Shown: positions 7,727 through 13,559, numbered from the stretch's first letter. The stretch: 13,897 nucleotides of DNA from Nanosynbacter sp. (GCA_015257665.1 JABZJS010000017.1:1-13897); one strand, 5' to 3'. Notes: generated from the letters alone by a model not told the origin. Program-made: numbers and translations.

Positions 7727-7957
7727 TAAAAAATTAGGACGCCCGGCAGCCGCTACGGGCTAGAGGTGCTCCACAGTGTGGAGCATGAGTGGTGAGCCCT
7801 CGGCATGCGCCATGTATGAGGAGGCCACCACGCGTCGACGCCAACGATAACAAAAGTACTTCTACTTGGGGGGTACTCTATATAATATTGGCGGAGCGCA
7901 GGCAGTGCCAAAGCTCAGCGCTATGCCGCGCTCTGCCGCTGCCTGATGTACGCCAAT
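7727..7957 (-). ncRNA. Candidate structured RNA: consecutive hairpins without an ORF
   Basis: Read on the minus strand, 230 nt hold a series of hairpins. A: ATTGGCG/CGCCAAT enclosing CAGGCAG/CTGCCTG and AGCGC/GCGCT (7957-7887). C: GTGGTG...CACCAC with an inner GCCTC/GAGGGC pairing (7831-7789). D: TGCTCCAC/GTGGAGCA with a 3-nt loop (7785-7767). E: GCCCG/CGGGC (7760-7741), followed after 7 nt by a T6 run (7733-7728). A candidate promoter upstream is TTGACT (8070-8065), 17 bp, then TAACTT (8047-8042) with an extended TGC. No protein frame fits. It matches no RNA family I know: not tmRNA, RNase P or SRP RNA. Because hairpins are symmetrical, the strand is a guess from the promoter and the T run. 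A TATAAT on the plus strand (7881-7886) is the main rival signal. Confidence 0.45.
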
Positions 7958-8458
7958 GGCGATGCTATGTTGGGTTAATGGTAGGGTAAGCTTTTCCGTT
8001 TTATTTTTCTTGGGTATTTGTGTTTGTCAAAGCCTACTTCTAAGTTAGCACAAGCGGTATGGTAAGTCAATCAGTTTGGGCTCTATGCTGCAAAACTTTG
8101 GCAGCGTTTGCATCATCTCACGACAGCGCTATACATCGCATCAATATACAAGCATGGGCGTTATCGTCATCGTGCGAACTATCGCAAAACATTGCCTCGC
8201 CACCCTCTTTCTCACCCACGCGAACATTGGCGGCTTGCTCATCTCTTGCACCTCTGTACTTTCGAGAGTTGTACACAGGCATTTTTGTTGTATATATTGC
8301 AATAATTTTTTGTTCGTTTTTGGCTATGTACTGTATGTGACCCCTGTTATTTTCCATTACTCGTGTTGTGTTTATAACACAGATTTTGGGCGATGTGTGG
8401 TCGGTCTGTGTATATGTTCGATGTGGTATTTTTTACGCAAAAATATTGCCAAAAATCG
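7958..8458. other. Gene-free AT-rich spacer
   Basis: About 500 nt with no convincing gene. The few open frames lack ribosome sites, overlap one another in several frames, and have Cys/His/Ser-rich composition typical of chance ORFs. The region is much richer in T than the flanking genes (TTTTTTGTTCG, TATATATTG). It holds one small hairpin TGTGTT/AACACA (8367-8381) and the weak minus-strand promoter at 8042-8070. Its last 40 bases contain A/T tracts spaced about one helical turn, ahead of the promoter at 8459. Confidence 0.6.
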
Positions 8459-8487
8459 TTGACACAAGCAGTTTTCTCCCATATCAT
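8459..8487 (+). promoter_or_regulatory. Strong promoter of a small RNA
   Basis: Consensus -35 TTGACA (8459-8464), a 17-bp spacer, and -10 TATCAT (8482-8487). A/T tracts before the -35 (TTTTTT, AAAAA, AAAAA) resemble an UP element or curved DNA. There is no gene in the right place downstream, only a short transcript unit ending at the terminator at 8557-8591. Confidence 0.75.
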
Positions 8488-8493
8488 AAGGGT

Positions 8494-8591
8494 AGCTTCT
8501 GAATAAAAAAATTATGCAGAGGCCAAAAATAAACAACATACGAAAACTCCACATCCAAAAACAACCACTACTCGCAGGTGGTTGTTTTTTT
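8494..8591 (+). ncRNA. Candidate small RNA, about 98 nt
   Basis: A consensus promoter (8459-8487) and an intrinsic terminator (8557-8591) bracket about 98 nt with no credible coding frame. The only ATG (8513) has no Shine-Dalgarno site and its frame runs through the terminator. The predicted RNA has an A- and C-rich, poorly structured 5' part (CAAAAATAAACAACATACG; ACTCCACATCC), then the terminator hairpin and a U7 tail. This is the form of many trans-acting bacterial small RNAs. The CUCC stretch could pair with Shine-Dalgarno sequences, which is speculation. The start is estimated as 7 nt after the -10. No known family is recognised. Confidence 0.6.
8557..8591. terminator. Bidirectional intrinsic terminator
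   Basis: The stem CAACCAC/GTGGTTG (8562-8568 with 8578-8584, 9-nt loop) is flanked by A5 on the left and T7 on the right. It therefore works as an intrinsic terminator in both directions. On the plus strand it ends the small RNA from 8494; on the minus strand it lies about 120 nt beyond the stop of the gene at 8710-9174. Confidence 0.85.
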
Positions 8592-8709
8592 GTGAGAGGG
8601 CTTGGCCAGCAAATGGATCGTGGTGATACTTCGCAGCGTTGTTTGTGATTTGTACGATTTATATACTCACCCGTAACACAACACTGTGAGATTCCAGCCT
8701 GGTCGACTC

Positions 8710-9174
8710 TCACTGCCACTCATCTGGCAGTGGTGGCAGCGGACTGTCATTTTGCGGTTTGCTGTAGAGCGTTACAAGGCACGGCCCAATTTGGCTGATC
8801 TCACCATCACGCACATGTGCACCATGTATCATAGCGAACCGTGCTACTGGGTGTTGCTCAGCCCAAGCCGCACTAGCGTCACCACCTTGTGAGTCCCGTG
8901 GAATATACGCCTCATCATCGTACGGCGCGACGTCTGAGCGCCACTCAACAACGCTTAGATTTCCTTTGGGCGCTTCATCTGACTCGTATAACCCTACATT
9001 CACAAATCCGTTCGCCTTCAGTAAATGATCAGACTCTCGAGCGAGAAGGATTATTTTATTCTCAACTTCGTGACCAGTTTCATACCCAAGCGCTACTCGT
9101 GCGAGCCTTTTTACGCGCTCTATGCTACGCTTCCATAATTCGTTAACGTTTGATGGATGCTCCTTGTGTGCCAT
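8710..9174 (-). CDS. Hypothetical soluble protein, 154 aa
   Basis: I do not recognise this protein. It has no signal peptide or membrane segment. The N-terminal third is charged and probably helical (NELWKRSIERVKRLARVALG, then ENKIILLARESDHLL). The rest is acidic and Pro/Asp-rich (YDDEAYIPRDSQGG, NDSPLPPLPDEWQ). The start is the ATG at 9174. An in-frame GTG at 9198 is rejected because it lies inside the promoter. The -10 box CATTAT ends 10 nt before the ATG and no Shine-Dalgarno site is present, so the message is probably near-leaderless. It is a single-gene transcript with its own promoter directly after the tmRNA terminator and its own terminator at 8557-8591. Clear transcription signals at both ends are the main evidence that it is real. 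Confidence 0.75.
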   Translation of the reverse strand: MAHKEHPSNVNELWKRSIERVKRLARVALGYETGHEVENKIILLARESDHLLKANGFVNVGLYESDEAPKGNLSVVEWRSDVAPYDDEAYIPRDSQGGDASAAWAEQHPVARFAMIHGAHVRDGEISQIGPCLVTLYSKPQNDSPLPPLPDEWQ

Positions 9175-9184
9175 AATACTTACT

Positions 9185-9213
9185 ATAATGCAACACACCT
9201 GTCATGATGTCAA
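9185..9213 (-). promoter_or_regulatory. Promoter of the 154-aa hypothetical gene
   Basis: Minus-strand -35 TTGACA (9213-9208), a 17-bp spacer, and -10 CATTAT (9190-9185). The predicted start is 3-4 nt before the ATG at 9174. The -35 box directly abuts the U tract of the tmRNA terminator, so the two units are separate but touching. Confidence 0.7.
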
Positions 9214-9214
9214 T

Positions 9215-9239
9215 AAAAAATCGCCCACGCTTGGTGAGC
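9215..9239 (-). terminator. tmRNA intrinsic terminator
   Basis: Minus-strand stem GCTCAC/GTGGGC (9239-9234 with 9228-9223, one G-U pair, loop CAAGC), then GA and T6 (9220-9215). It lies 15 nt beyond the mature CCA end of ssrA. Confidence 0.75.
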
Positions 9240-9253
9240 AATCATCTTCTATG

Positions 9254-9657
9254 TGGTGGAGCTGCCGGGTACTGCCCCCGGGTCCGCTTGGTGCCCTCGT
9301 ATTCGTCTACGAACATAGGTTTGTTTGCATGTTTGACAACGCGAGGCCGATCAGAAACAAACCAAAAATACAGCCTATCGTTGCGCGGTATATGTCCTCT
9401 CCTCGTGCCGCTGCCACCAGGAGAGCAAGCAACATAGCTATGACACTACGAGATGCCCTGTTGCCATGCACCTCATAGCGATCGCCAGACTAAGCGGCGA
9501 GTGCAACCGCGGCGGTCTTGGAAGGTGCGAAGATCTTCTCAACACTGCGGAATGCTGCTGCAACTTTACTTTTTGCAGTTATATCTATGCGTGTCGTGCA
9601 TATCCGATTCGCAGAATACAATGACAAAGTCCAAACGTCGAACGCTATATCAGCCCC
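9254..9657 (-). ncRNA. ssrA: Transfer-messenger RNA (tmRNA), one-piece
   Basis: tmRNA rescues stalled ribosomes with SmpB and appends a degradation tag. The 5' end reads GGGGCTGATATAGCGTTCGACG, matching the conserved start in E. coli (GGGGCTGATTCTGGATTCGACG). The 3' end is CAGCTCCACCA with encoded CCA. The acceptor pairs GGGGCTG (9657-9651) with CAGCTCC (9264-9258), giving the G3-U70 pair read by alanyl-tRNA synthetase. Helix P2 is CGTTTGG (9637-9631) with CCAAGCG (9291-9285). The probable resume codon is GCA at 9576, giving a 28-residue tag starting AKSKVAAAF and ending KTAAVALAA, with UAG stop at 9492-9490. The ALAA end is the usual ClpXP-type signal. The tag is long compared with the usual 10 or so residues. 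The T-arm CCGGG/CCCGG has loop GGCAGTA instead of a TTCRA-type loop. Total length is 404 nt. The promoter is at 9670-9698, and the gene diverges from comM. Confidence 0.93.
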
Positions 9658-9669
9658 ACGTCTGCATAT

Positions 9670-9698
9670 ATTATAGCACGGTTTTGCTCATCTCTGTA
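9670..9698 (-). promoter_or_regulatory. tmRNA promoter, extended -10
   Basis: Consensus -10 TATAAT (9675-9670) is preceded by TGC, making an extended -10 (TGcTATAAT). The -35 region at 17 bp is poor (TACAGA, 9698-9693), as extended -10 promoters allow. Transcription would start near 9663, with RNase P then making the mature 5' end at 9657. Confidence 0.7.
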
Positions 9699-9728
9699 TA
9701 CAGAATCGTATTCTCACAGATTTGTAAG

Positions 9729-9748
9729 CTCATACAAACTCATACAAA
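9729..9748 (+). repeat. Tandem 10-bp direct repeat upstream of comM
   Basis: CTCATACAAA occurs twice with no gap (9729-9738, 9739-9748), in the comM-ssrA intergenic region and just before the comM -35 region. A spacing of one helical turn places both copies on one DNA face, which would suit a transcription factor. This is a suggestion only. Confidence 0.6.
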
Positions 9749-9754
9749 AACAAT

Positions 9755-9783
9755 TTGCACAGTCCTCACCAATATGCTTAACT
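9755..9783 (+). promoter_or_regulatory. Possible comM promoter
   Basis: TTGCAC (9755-9760), a 17-bp spacer, and TTAACT (9778-9783) preceded by TGC (extended -10). It would start transcription about 3 nt before the comM ATG. The -10 is weak (3 of 6), so confidence is low. Confidence 0.35.
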
Positions 9784-9792
9784 ATAGACAGC

Positions 9793-11328
9793 ATGAACAA
9801 AGTCGCAAAAATCAGGTCGGTTGCGCCCGTAGGGTTCGCTGGCCATATGATTGATGTGGAGAGCGACATGACCAAGGGCTTGCCTGCCCTGCAGATCGTT
9901 GGCCTGGGCAACAAAGCCATCGACGAAGCGCGCGAACGAGTACGCAGCGCCATCACCAACTCCCTGCTGGAATATCCAGCTCAGCGCATTACTATCAACC
10001 TCGCACCGGCCGAGCTACCCAAGGACGGCACACACTACGACCTGCCGATTGCCCTTGCCCTCCTCACCAGCAGCGGCCAGCTCCGGCCCGAGCAAGTGGC
10101 TGGGGCGGTCTTTGCTGGCGAGCTGGCGCTCGATGGCACGCTCCGCCCGATCAAAGGTGCCATTACCATTGCCGAAGCAGCTCGTGATAATAATTACAAC
10201 ACTGTCTATTTGCCCACAGAAAATCTCACCCAAGCTTCCCTCGTATCAGGGGTGACGCTCTATGGTGTACCAGATCTTACAACACTATTCCTCCATCTCA
10301 AGGGCGAAAAACTGCTACCAATCTACCAGCCACCACCCACTGATGATAAACCAACAACACCCGTGTCATCACCCCTGCTCGACGATATCTACGGCCAGGC
10401 CCAAGCCAAGCGCGCCCTCACCATCGCCGCAGCGGGCCACCATAACATCCTCTTCACTGGGCCACCCGGCACCGGCAAGTCGATGCTGGCCAAGACGCTG
10501 CCCAGCCTCTTGCCGCCTCTGACTCCAAATGAACAGCTAGCGGTGACGAAGCTGCATAGCCTGGCTGGTCTCTCGCTCGACCAGAGTGTCCAGACACGGC
10601 CATTTCGGGCGCCGCACCACACAGCCAGCCGCGCATCGCTGATTGGTGGTGGGTCGGTGCCGCAGCCTGGCGAGGTGAGCTTGGCCCACCTGGGCGTGCT
10701 CTTCCTTGATGAGTTGCCCGAATACCCACGCACAACGCTTGAGGTGCTGCGCCAGCCACTTGAGGACACTACAGTGACGGTCACCCGGGCGCGAGGGCGT
10801 GCCACCTACCCGGCTGATTTTATGCTGGTGGCCACAATGAACCCCTGCCCCTGTGGCTACTATGGCGACCCAACGCACGCCTGCACCTGCAGCAGCACAC
10901 AGATCATCGCCTACCAGAAGCGCCTGTCTGGGCCACTGATGGATCGGATTGATATGATCATCCCCGTCAATCGCATCCCCACCGAGCAACTACTCTCACA
11001 CCGCGCCACCACCGATCACGAGCAGCGCCATGCGATAGCCACCATCTCTACCGCCATCCGCGCTCAAGCCGCCCGCTACGGTGGCAGCGCTATGCGCAAT
11101 AGCCGCCTCAGCTCGGCCCAGGTACGGCGCTCTATCCCACTCTTGCCAGAAGTCAAGCAGTTCCTCGATGCTGCCAGCACCAAGCTTGGCCTCAGCCCGC
11201 GCGGCTATTTCAAGGTTATCAAGGTAGCCCAGACCATTGCCGATCTTGACGAAGCGCCGCACATCACCATTGCTCACATCTCCGAAGCGTTGCAATATCG
11301 ACAACCAGCGCCCATCAAAGCGTTGTAA
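9793..11328 (+). CDS. comM: ComM/YifB family AAA+ ATPase (Mg-chelatase-like)
   Basis: ComM is a hexameric AAA+ helicase that drives branch migration when single-stranded DNA taken up by natural transformation is integrated. YifB homologues occur widely, also in bacteria not known to be competent. The 511-aa length is typical. Residues 1 to about 165 form the N-terminal ChlI/Lon-like domain (VGLGNKAIDEARERVRSA; INLAPAELPKDGTHYDLPIAL). The Mg-chelatase AAA+ domain has Walker A GPPGTGKS at 223-230, FRAPHHTAS at 271-279, and Walker B VLFLDELPE at 302-310. The family cysteine cluster is NPCPCGYYGDP...CTC (350-366), and MDRID follows at about 383-387. The C-terminal domain has SPRGYFKVIKVAQTIADL. 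There is no Shine-Dalgarno sequence before the ATG. It is transcribed divergently from ssrA. No terminator was seen in the 126 nt before the next gene. Confidence 0.95.
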   Translation: MNKVAKIRSVAPVGFAGHMIDVESDMTKGLPALQIVGLGNKAIDEARERVRSAITNSLLEYPAQRITINLAPAELPKDGTHYDLPIALALLTSSGQLRPEQVAGAVFAGELALDGTLRPIKGAITIAEAARDNNYNTVYLPTENLTQASLVSGVTLYGVPDLTTLFLHLKGEKLLPIYQPPPTDDKPTTPVSSPLLDDIYGQAQAKRALTIAAAGHHNILFTGPPGTGKSMLAKTLPSLLPPLTPNEQLAVTKLHSLAGLSLDQSVQTRPFRAPHHTASRASLIGGGSVPQPGEVSLAHLGVLFLDELPEYPRTTLEVLRQPLEDTTVTVTRARGRATYPADFMLVATMNPCPCGYYGDPTHACTCSSTQIIAYQKRLSGPLMDRIDMIIPVNRIPTEQLLSHRATTDHEQRHAIATISTAIRAQAARYGGSAMRNSRLSSAQVRRSIPLLPEVKQFLDAASTKLGLSPRGYFKVIKVAQTIADLDEAPHITIAHISEALQYRQPAPIKAL

Positions 11329-11418
11329 AAATATCGTCGTGTATCTTACATCACATTCTACCTCTGTAGCTCACTATATATCAATGAAATCTTGGTAACT
11401 ACGTGTGATTTACAACAT

Positions 11419-11448
11419 TTGACAGATCATTCACCAACCAGTCATACT
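11419..11448 (+). promoter_or_regulatory. Promoter of the deoxyribosyltransferase-like gene
   Basis: Consensus -35 TTGACA (11419-11424), an 18-bp spacer, and -10 CATACT (11443-11448). The ATG begins 7 nt after the last -10 base, so transcription should start at or next to the start codon (leaderless). Confidence 0.65.
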
Positions 11449-11454
11449 AGAGCC

Positions 11455-11988
11455 ATGCAAGCAAACTACTCCAACCAACCTCTTCATCACCCTACTCCAG
11501 GCCAGCCAGCGATCTTCCTCGCTGGCCCCACCCCACGCTTCGATGTAGCATCGCAGCAGCTCATCTCTGCATCGTGGCGGCCCGAGGCGGTGCGAATATT
11601 TGCGGCGCTGGGCTACGAGGGGATCGTCTACGCGCCAGAGAATCACGATGCCTCGCCCCAGCGCGAGCTCGACCTCCTCAAGCAAGCACGCTGGGAGTGG
11701 GAAGCGCTCGACGCAGCAACGGTGGTACTCTTCTGGGTACCACGAGTAATCGACCGGTCGCTACCCACACTGGGTATGCCCGCCTTTACCACCAATGTAG
11801 AATTTGGCTTCCATATCGGCAAGAACCCAGCCAAGGTCATCTACGGCCATCCGGAGAGCGCACCCAAGACGCGCTACCTTGACGCGCTCTACACCGAGCA
11901 CACTGGGCGGCAGCCAGGCAAAACACTCGAAGAGACGATCACGCAGGCAATTGCCTGTGCTCGGGCGCTGCAAGCGCAGGATAATTAG
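11455..11988 (+). CDS. Nucleoside 2-deoxyribosyltransferase-like protein
   Basis: This 177-aa soluble protein resembles the nucleoside 2-deoxyribosyltransferase-like family (PF15891 type), which shares the fold of enzymes that move or hydrolyse deoxyribosyl groups on nucleobases. The N-terminal strand and turn IFLAGPTPR (20-28) is the nucleotide-binding-like signature. YAPE follows at 59-62, then RWEWEALDAATVVLFWVPR (79-97), where the family has a helix and strand with the conserved W-E/D pattern. TTNVEFGFHIG (112-122) carries the likely catalytic Glu116. The ATG at 11455 is chosen over an upstream TTG at 11392, which would lie before the promoter. No Shine-Dalgarno site is present. It may serve nucleotide salvage or sanitation, sensible for an organism with reduced biosynthesis, but the substrate is unknown. 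It lies on the comM strand, 126 nt downstream, with its own promoter. Confidence 0.8.
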   Translation: MQANYSNQPLHHPTPGQPAIFLAGPTPRFDVASQQLISASWRPEAVRIFAALGYEGIVYAPENHDASPQRELDLLKQARWEWEALDAATVVLFWVPRVIDRSLPTLGMPAFTTNVEFGFHIGKNPAKVIYGHPESAPKTRYLDALYTEHTGRQPGKTLEETITQAIACARALQAQDN

Positions 11989-12058
11989 CCGCTCATCTCT
12001 TCACCACATATCGTTTTCTGCATTCACCCTCTCTACATTCCCATCCGATGGAGGTGAG

Positions 12059-12092
12059 ACTCCTTATCAATAGTCTCGCAAAGACAAGGAGT
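12059..12092 (+). other. Two-tier hairpin upstream of infC operon
   Basis: The outer stem ACTCCTT/AAGGAGT (12059-12065 with 12086-12092) and the inner stem GTCT/AGAC (12073-12076 with 12082-12085, 5-nt loop) form one stem-loop with a 7-nt bulge. It has no U tract, so it is not a typical terminator. It lies in the 259-nt spacer between 11988 and 12248 and could be the 3' structure of the preceding transcript. The rest of that spacer before the infC promoter shows nothing recognisable. Confidence 0.4.
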
Positions 12093-12174
12093 TCTCATAC
12101 TCATAGCGCCCCACCTATAGCGTCTCTCACTGAGCAATCGCTGCGAAAAATCACCAAACTGCAGCATATTTTAT

Positions 12175-12203
12175 TTGCCTTTTGCGGCGACATCTGGTAA
12201 ACT
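12175..12203 (+). promoter_or_regulatory. Promoter of infC-rpmI-rplT
   Basis: -35 TTGCCT (12175-12180), a 17-bp spacer ending in TGG (extended -10), and -10 TAAACT (12198-12203). Transcription would begin near 12210, giving a leader of about 38 nt. That is too short for the large L20-binding leader known from Bacillus. Confidence 0.6.
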
Positions 12204-12247
12204 TTTGGGGAGTCAATTCGTTTTAAGCTCAAGCAAAGGAGAGCACA

Positions 12248-12754
12248 ATCAAATCAACCACCCGCATCAACGAAGCCATCCGTGCACGAGAGCTGCGCGT
12301 CATTGGCGAAAGCGGCGAACAACTTGGCATCATGAGCCGGCAGGCAGCCCTAGACAAGGCACGGCAAGCTGGCGTAGACTTAGTGGAGTTTTCGCCCAAT
12401 GCTAACCCACCCGTTGTGAAGATCATCGATTGGGGCAAATATCAGTACCAAAAGATGAAGGAGCAGCAGCGCAACCGGCGAAGCAACAAAGCCAATGAGC
12501 TCAAGCAGATGCGTTTTGGTCTAAAGATTGGCGCTAATGATCTGGAGATCAAACTGCGCAAGATTCGCAAGTTCCTGGCTGAGGGGCACAAGGTCAAGGT
12601 TTTGATCTTTTTCCGCGGCCGCGAGATGGCGCATCGTGAGCTTGGCTATAATTTAATTAGCCAGGTTGTCTCCGCCCTTGAGGACGAAGCGATTGTCGAG
12701 CAAAAACCACTGATGGCTGGGCGCAACCTCAGCATCGTAATAAGGAGTAAGTAA
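12248..12754 (+). CDS. infC: Translation initiation factor IF-3, AUC start
   Basis: IF-3 binds the 30S subunit, prevents premature 50S joining and checks start codons. The frame from the first ATG (12332) would lack the conserved N-terminal strand. Extending upstream in frame adds RINEAIRARELRVIGESGEQLGI, typical of IF-3. Between the in-frame TAA (12224) and this region there is no ATG, GTG or TTG. AAAGGAG ends 6 nt before an ATC at 12248, so translation most likely starts at AUC, giving 168 aa, a normal length. The N-terminal domain spans about 1-75, with WGKYQYQKMKEQ near the linker. The C-terminal domain has FGLKIGANDLEIKLRKIRKFLAEGHKVKV and RGREMAHRELG. A non-canonical start underlies IF-3 autoregulation in E. 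coli (AUU) and probably here. The stop TAA overlaps the rpmI ATG by one base. Confidence 0.95.
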   Translation: MKSTTRINEAIRARELRVIGESGEQLGIMSRQAALDKARQAGVDLVEFSPNANPPVVKIIDWGKYQYQKMKEQQRNRRSNKANELKQMRFGLKIGANDLEIKLRKIRKFLAEGHKVKVLIFFRGREMAHRELGYNLISQVVSALEDEAIVEQKPLMAGRNLSIVIRSK

Positions 12755-12948
12755 TGCCAAAACTCAAGACCCACAAGGGCACTGCTAAGCGCATTAAGCT
12801 AACCAGTACCGGCAAACTGACCCGTCGGCGTGCCTTCGGGAACCACATGCTCTCCAAGAAGAGCAAATCGCGCAAGCGCAATATCAACACCCCTGCTACC
12901 ATCACCGGTGGTATGGCCAAAAATGCTAAACGAGCCTTAGGAGTCTAA
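12754..12948 (+). CDS. rpmI: 50S ribosomal protein L35
   Basis: This 64-aa basic ribosomal protein matches L35: it starts MPKLKTHKGTAKRIKLT, followed by GKLTRRRAFGNHMLSKKSKSR, the conserved nuclear-like basic core of the family. It binds 23S rRNA in the large subunit. The ATG overlaps the last base of infC (TAATG) and has GGAG 6 nt upstream, within the infC end, so translation is coupled. It is the second gene of infC-rpmI-rplT. Confidence 0.97.
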   Translation: MPKLKTHKGTAKRIKLTSTGKLTRRRAFGNHMLSKKSKSRKRNINTPATITGGMAKNAKRALGV

Positions 12949-12951
12949 CAT

Positions 12952-13299
12952 ATGCGCGTCAAACGAGGAACAACCGCCCACGCTCGCCACGCCAAGATGC
13001 TGCGAGCTGCCAAAGGAATGCAACACAATCGCACCCGGAGCTTCCGCCTTGCCAAGCAAGGGGTAATCCGGGCTCTGCAGTATGCCTATCGCGACCGTCG
13101 CAACCGCAAGCGCGACCTGCGCCAGTTGTGGATCACCCGCATCAACGCTGCTGCCCGACAAAATGGTACCACCTATGGCCGCCTGATCGCTGATATCAAG
13201 GCTGCTGGTGTGGCACTCGACCGCAAGGTCCTCGCCGAGCTCGCCGTCAACGAGCCACAGGCTTTTGCAGCTGTCGTGAAGCACGTCACCCGCAAGTAG
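12952..13299 (+). CDS. rplT: 50S ribosomal protein L20
   Basis: This 115-aa protein matches L20, an early-assembly 23S rRNA-binding protein: it starts MRVKRGTTAHARHAKMLRAAKG, with AYRDRRNRKRDLRQLWITRINAAARQNG and LDRKVLAELAVNEPQAFAAVV. Length is typical. Its start has AGGAG 8 nt upstream and lies 3 nt after the rpmI stop. In E. coli and Bacillus L20 represses this operon; no L20-binding structure was identified here. It ends the operon, and a hairpin follows at 13326-13358. Confidence 0.97.
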   Translation: MRVKRGTTAHARHAKMLRAAKGMQHNRTRSFRLAKQGVIRALQYAYRDRRNRKRDLRQLWITRINAAARQNGTTYGRLIADIKAAGVALDRKVLAELAVNEPQAFAAVVKHVTRK

Positions 13300-13325
13300 T
13301 GTAGCAATTTATACGACGTTGTGAA

Positions 13326-13358
13326 GAATACACATCTCCGTAACAGAGGTGTGTATTC
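13326..13358 (+). terminator. Hairpin after rplT, probable operon terminator
   Basis: A 13-bp stem GAATACACATCTC/GAGGTGTGTATTC (one G-U pair, 7-nt loop) begins 26 nt after the rplT stop. The sequence after it is only ATTTG, so the U tract is weak. It may end transcription or protect a processed 3' end. Confidence 0.55.
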
Positions 13359-13385
13359 ATTTGTAGATGAGTGGCAACTTGCTGG

Positions 13386-13521
13386 AGCACGGCATTTCGC
13401 CTGTGCTACTTCATTTCTGTAGCCTCCTCACCACACCAGTCAGATGAATCACAAAGCCTATCGTCCCCACAGTCGCTGGCCTTCTAGAATATTTTCTTGT
13501 TCGGCGAGGAGGTTACAGAAA
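13386..13521. repeat. Hairpin and long inverted repeat between rplT and rnpB
   Basis: A hairpin with AGCACGG/CCTGTGCT (about 13386-13407) is followed by an inverted repeat TTTCTGTAGCCTCCTC (13414-13429) and GAGGAGGTTACAGAAA (13506-13521). The repeat gives 16 pairs with one G-U, separated by 76 nt with no ORF. It could be part of an unrecognised RNA or the long trailer of rnpB. No promoter of quality was found. Confidence 0.45.
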
Positions 13522-13546
13522 ATAGCAAAGCTCCAAAGTTAGAGCT
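13518..13546 (-). terminator. Weak terminator candidate after rnpB
   Basis: Minus-strand stem AGCTC/GAGCT (13546-13542 with 13533-13529, 8-nt loop), then TTGCTATTTT. It is a short stem with a broken U tract, placed about 14-40 nt beyond the rnpB 3' end, where a terminator is expected. Confidence 0.35.
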
Positions 13547-13559
13547 AACACATCATACC

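Noticed and set aside
7881..7886. Plus-strand TATAAT as a promoter for the hairpin-rich region
   Set aside because: No matching -35 lies 16-18 bp upstream, and a start 7 nt later would cut off the first strand of the longest stem.
8059..8462. Several overlapping plus-strand frames of 65-128 codons
   Set aside because: They overlap in different frames within T-rich DNA, have no Shine-Dalgarno site, no recognisable domain and no operon context.
7645..8709. Mobile element or CRISPR array in the gene-free stretch
   Set aside because: No repeated spacer-repeat units, transposase frame, terminal inverted repeats or target duplications were seen.
8372..8719. 115-codon minus-strand frame
   Set aside because: It runs across the bidirectional terminator and the small-RNA promoter, has no ribosome site, and has Cys/His-rich chance composition.
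9122..9854. Plus-strand frames over the tmRNA gene
   Set aside because: They are antisense to ssrA, which is firmly identified by both ends and its tag frame.
5373..12052. 12-mer CATCCGATGGAG shared by the spacers at about 5373 and 12041
   Set aside because: Several shared 12-mers are expected by chance in a window this size, and the flanking bases do not align.
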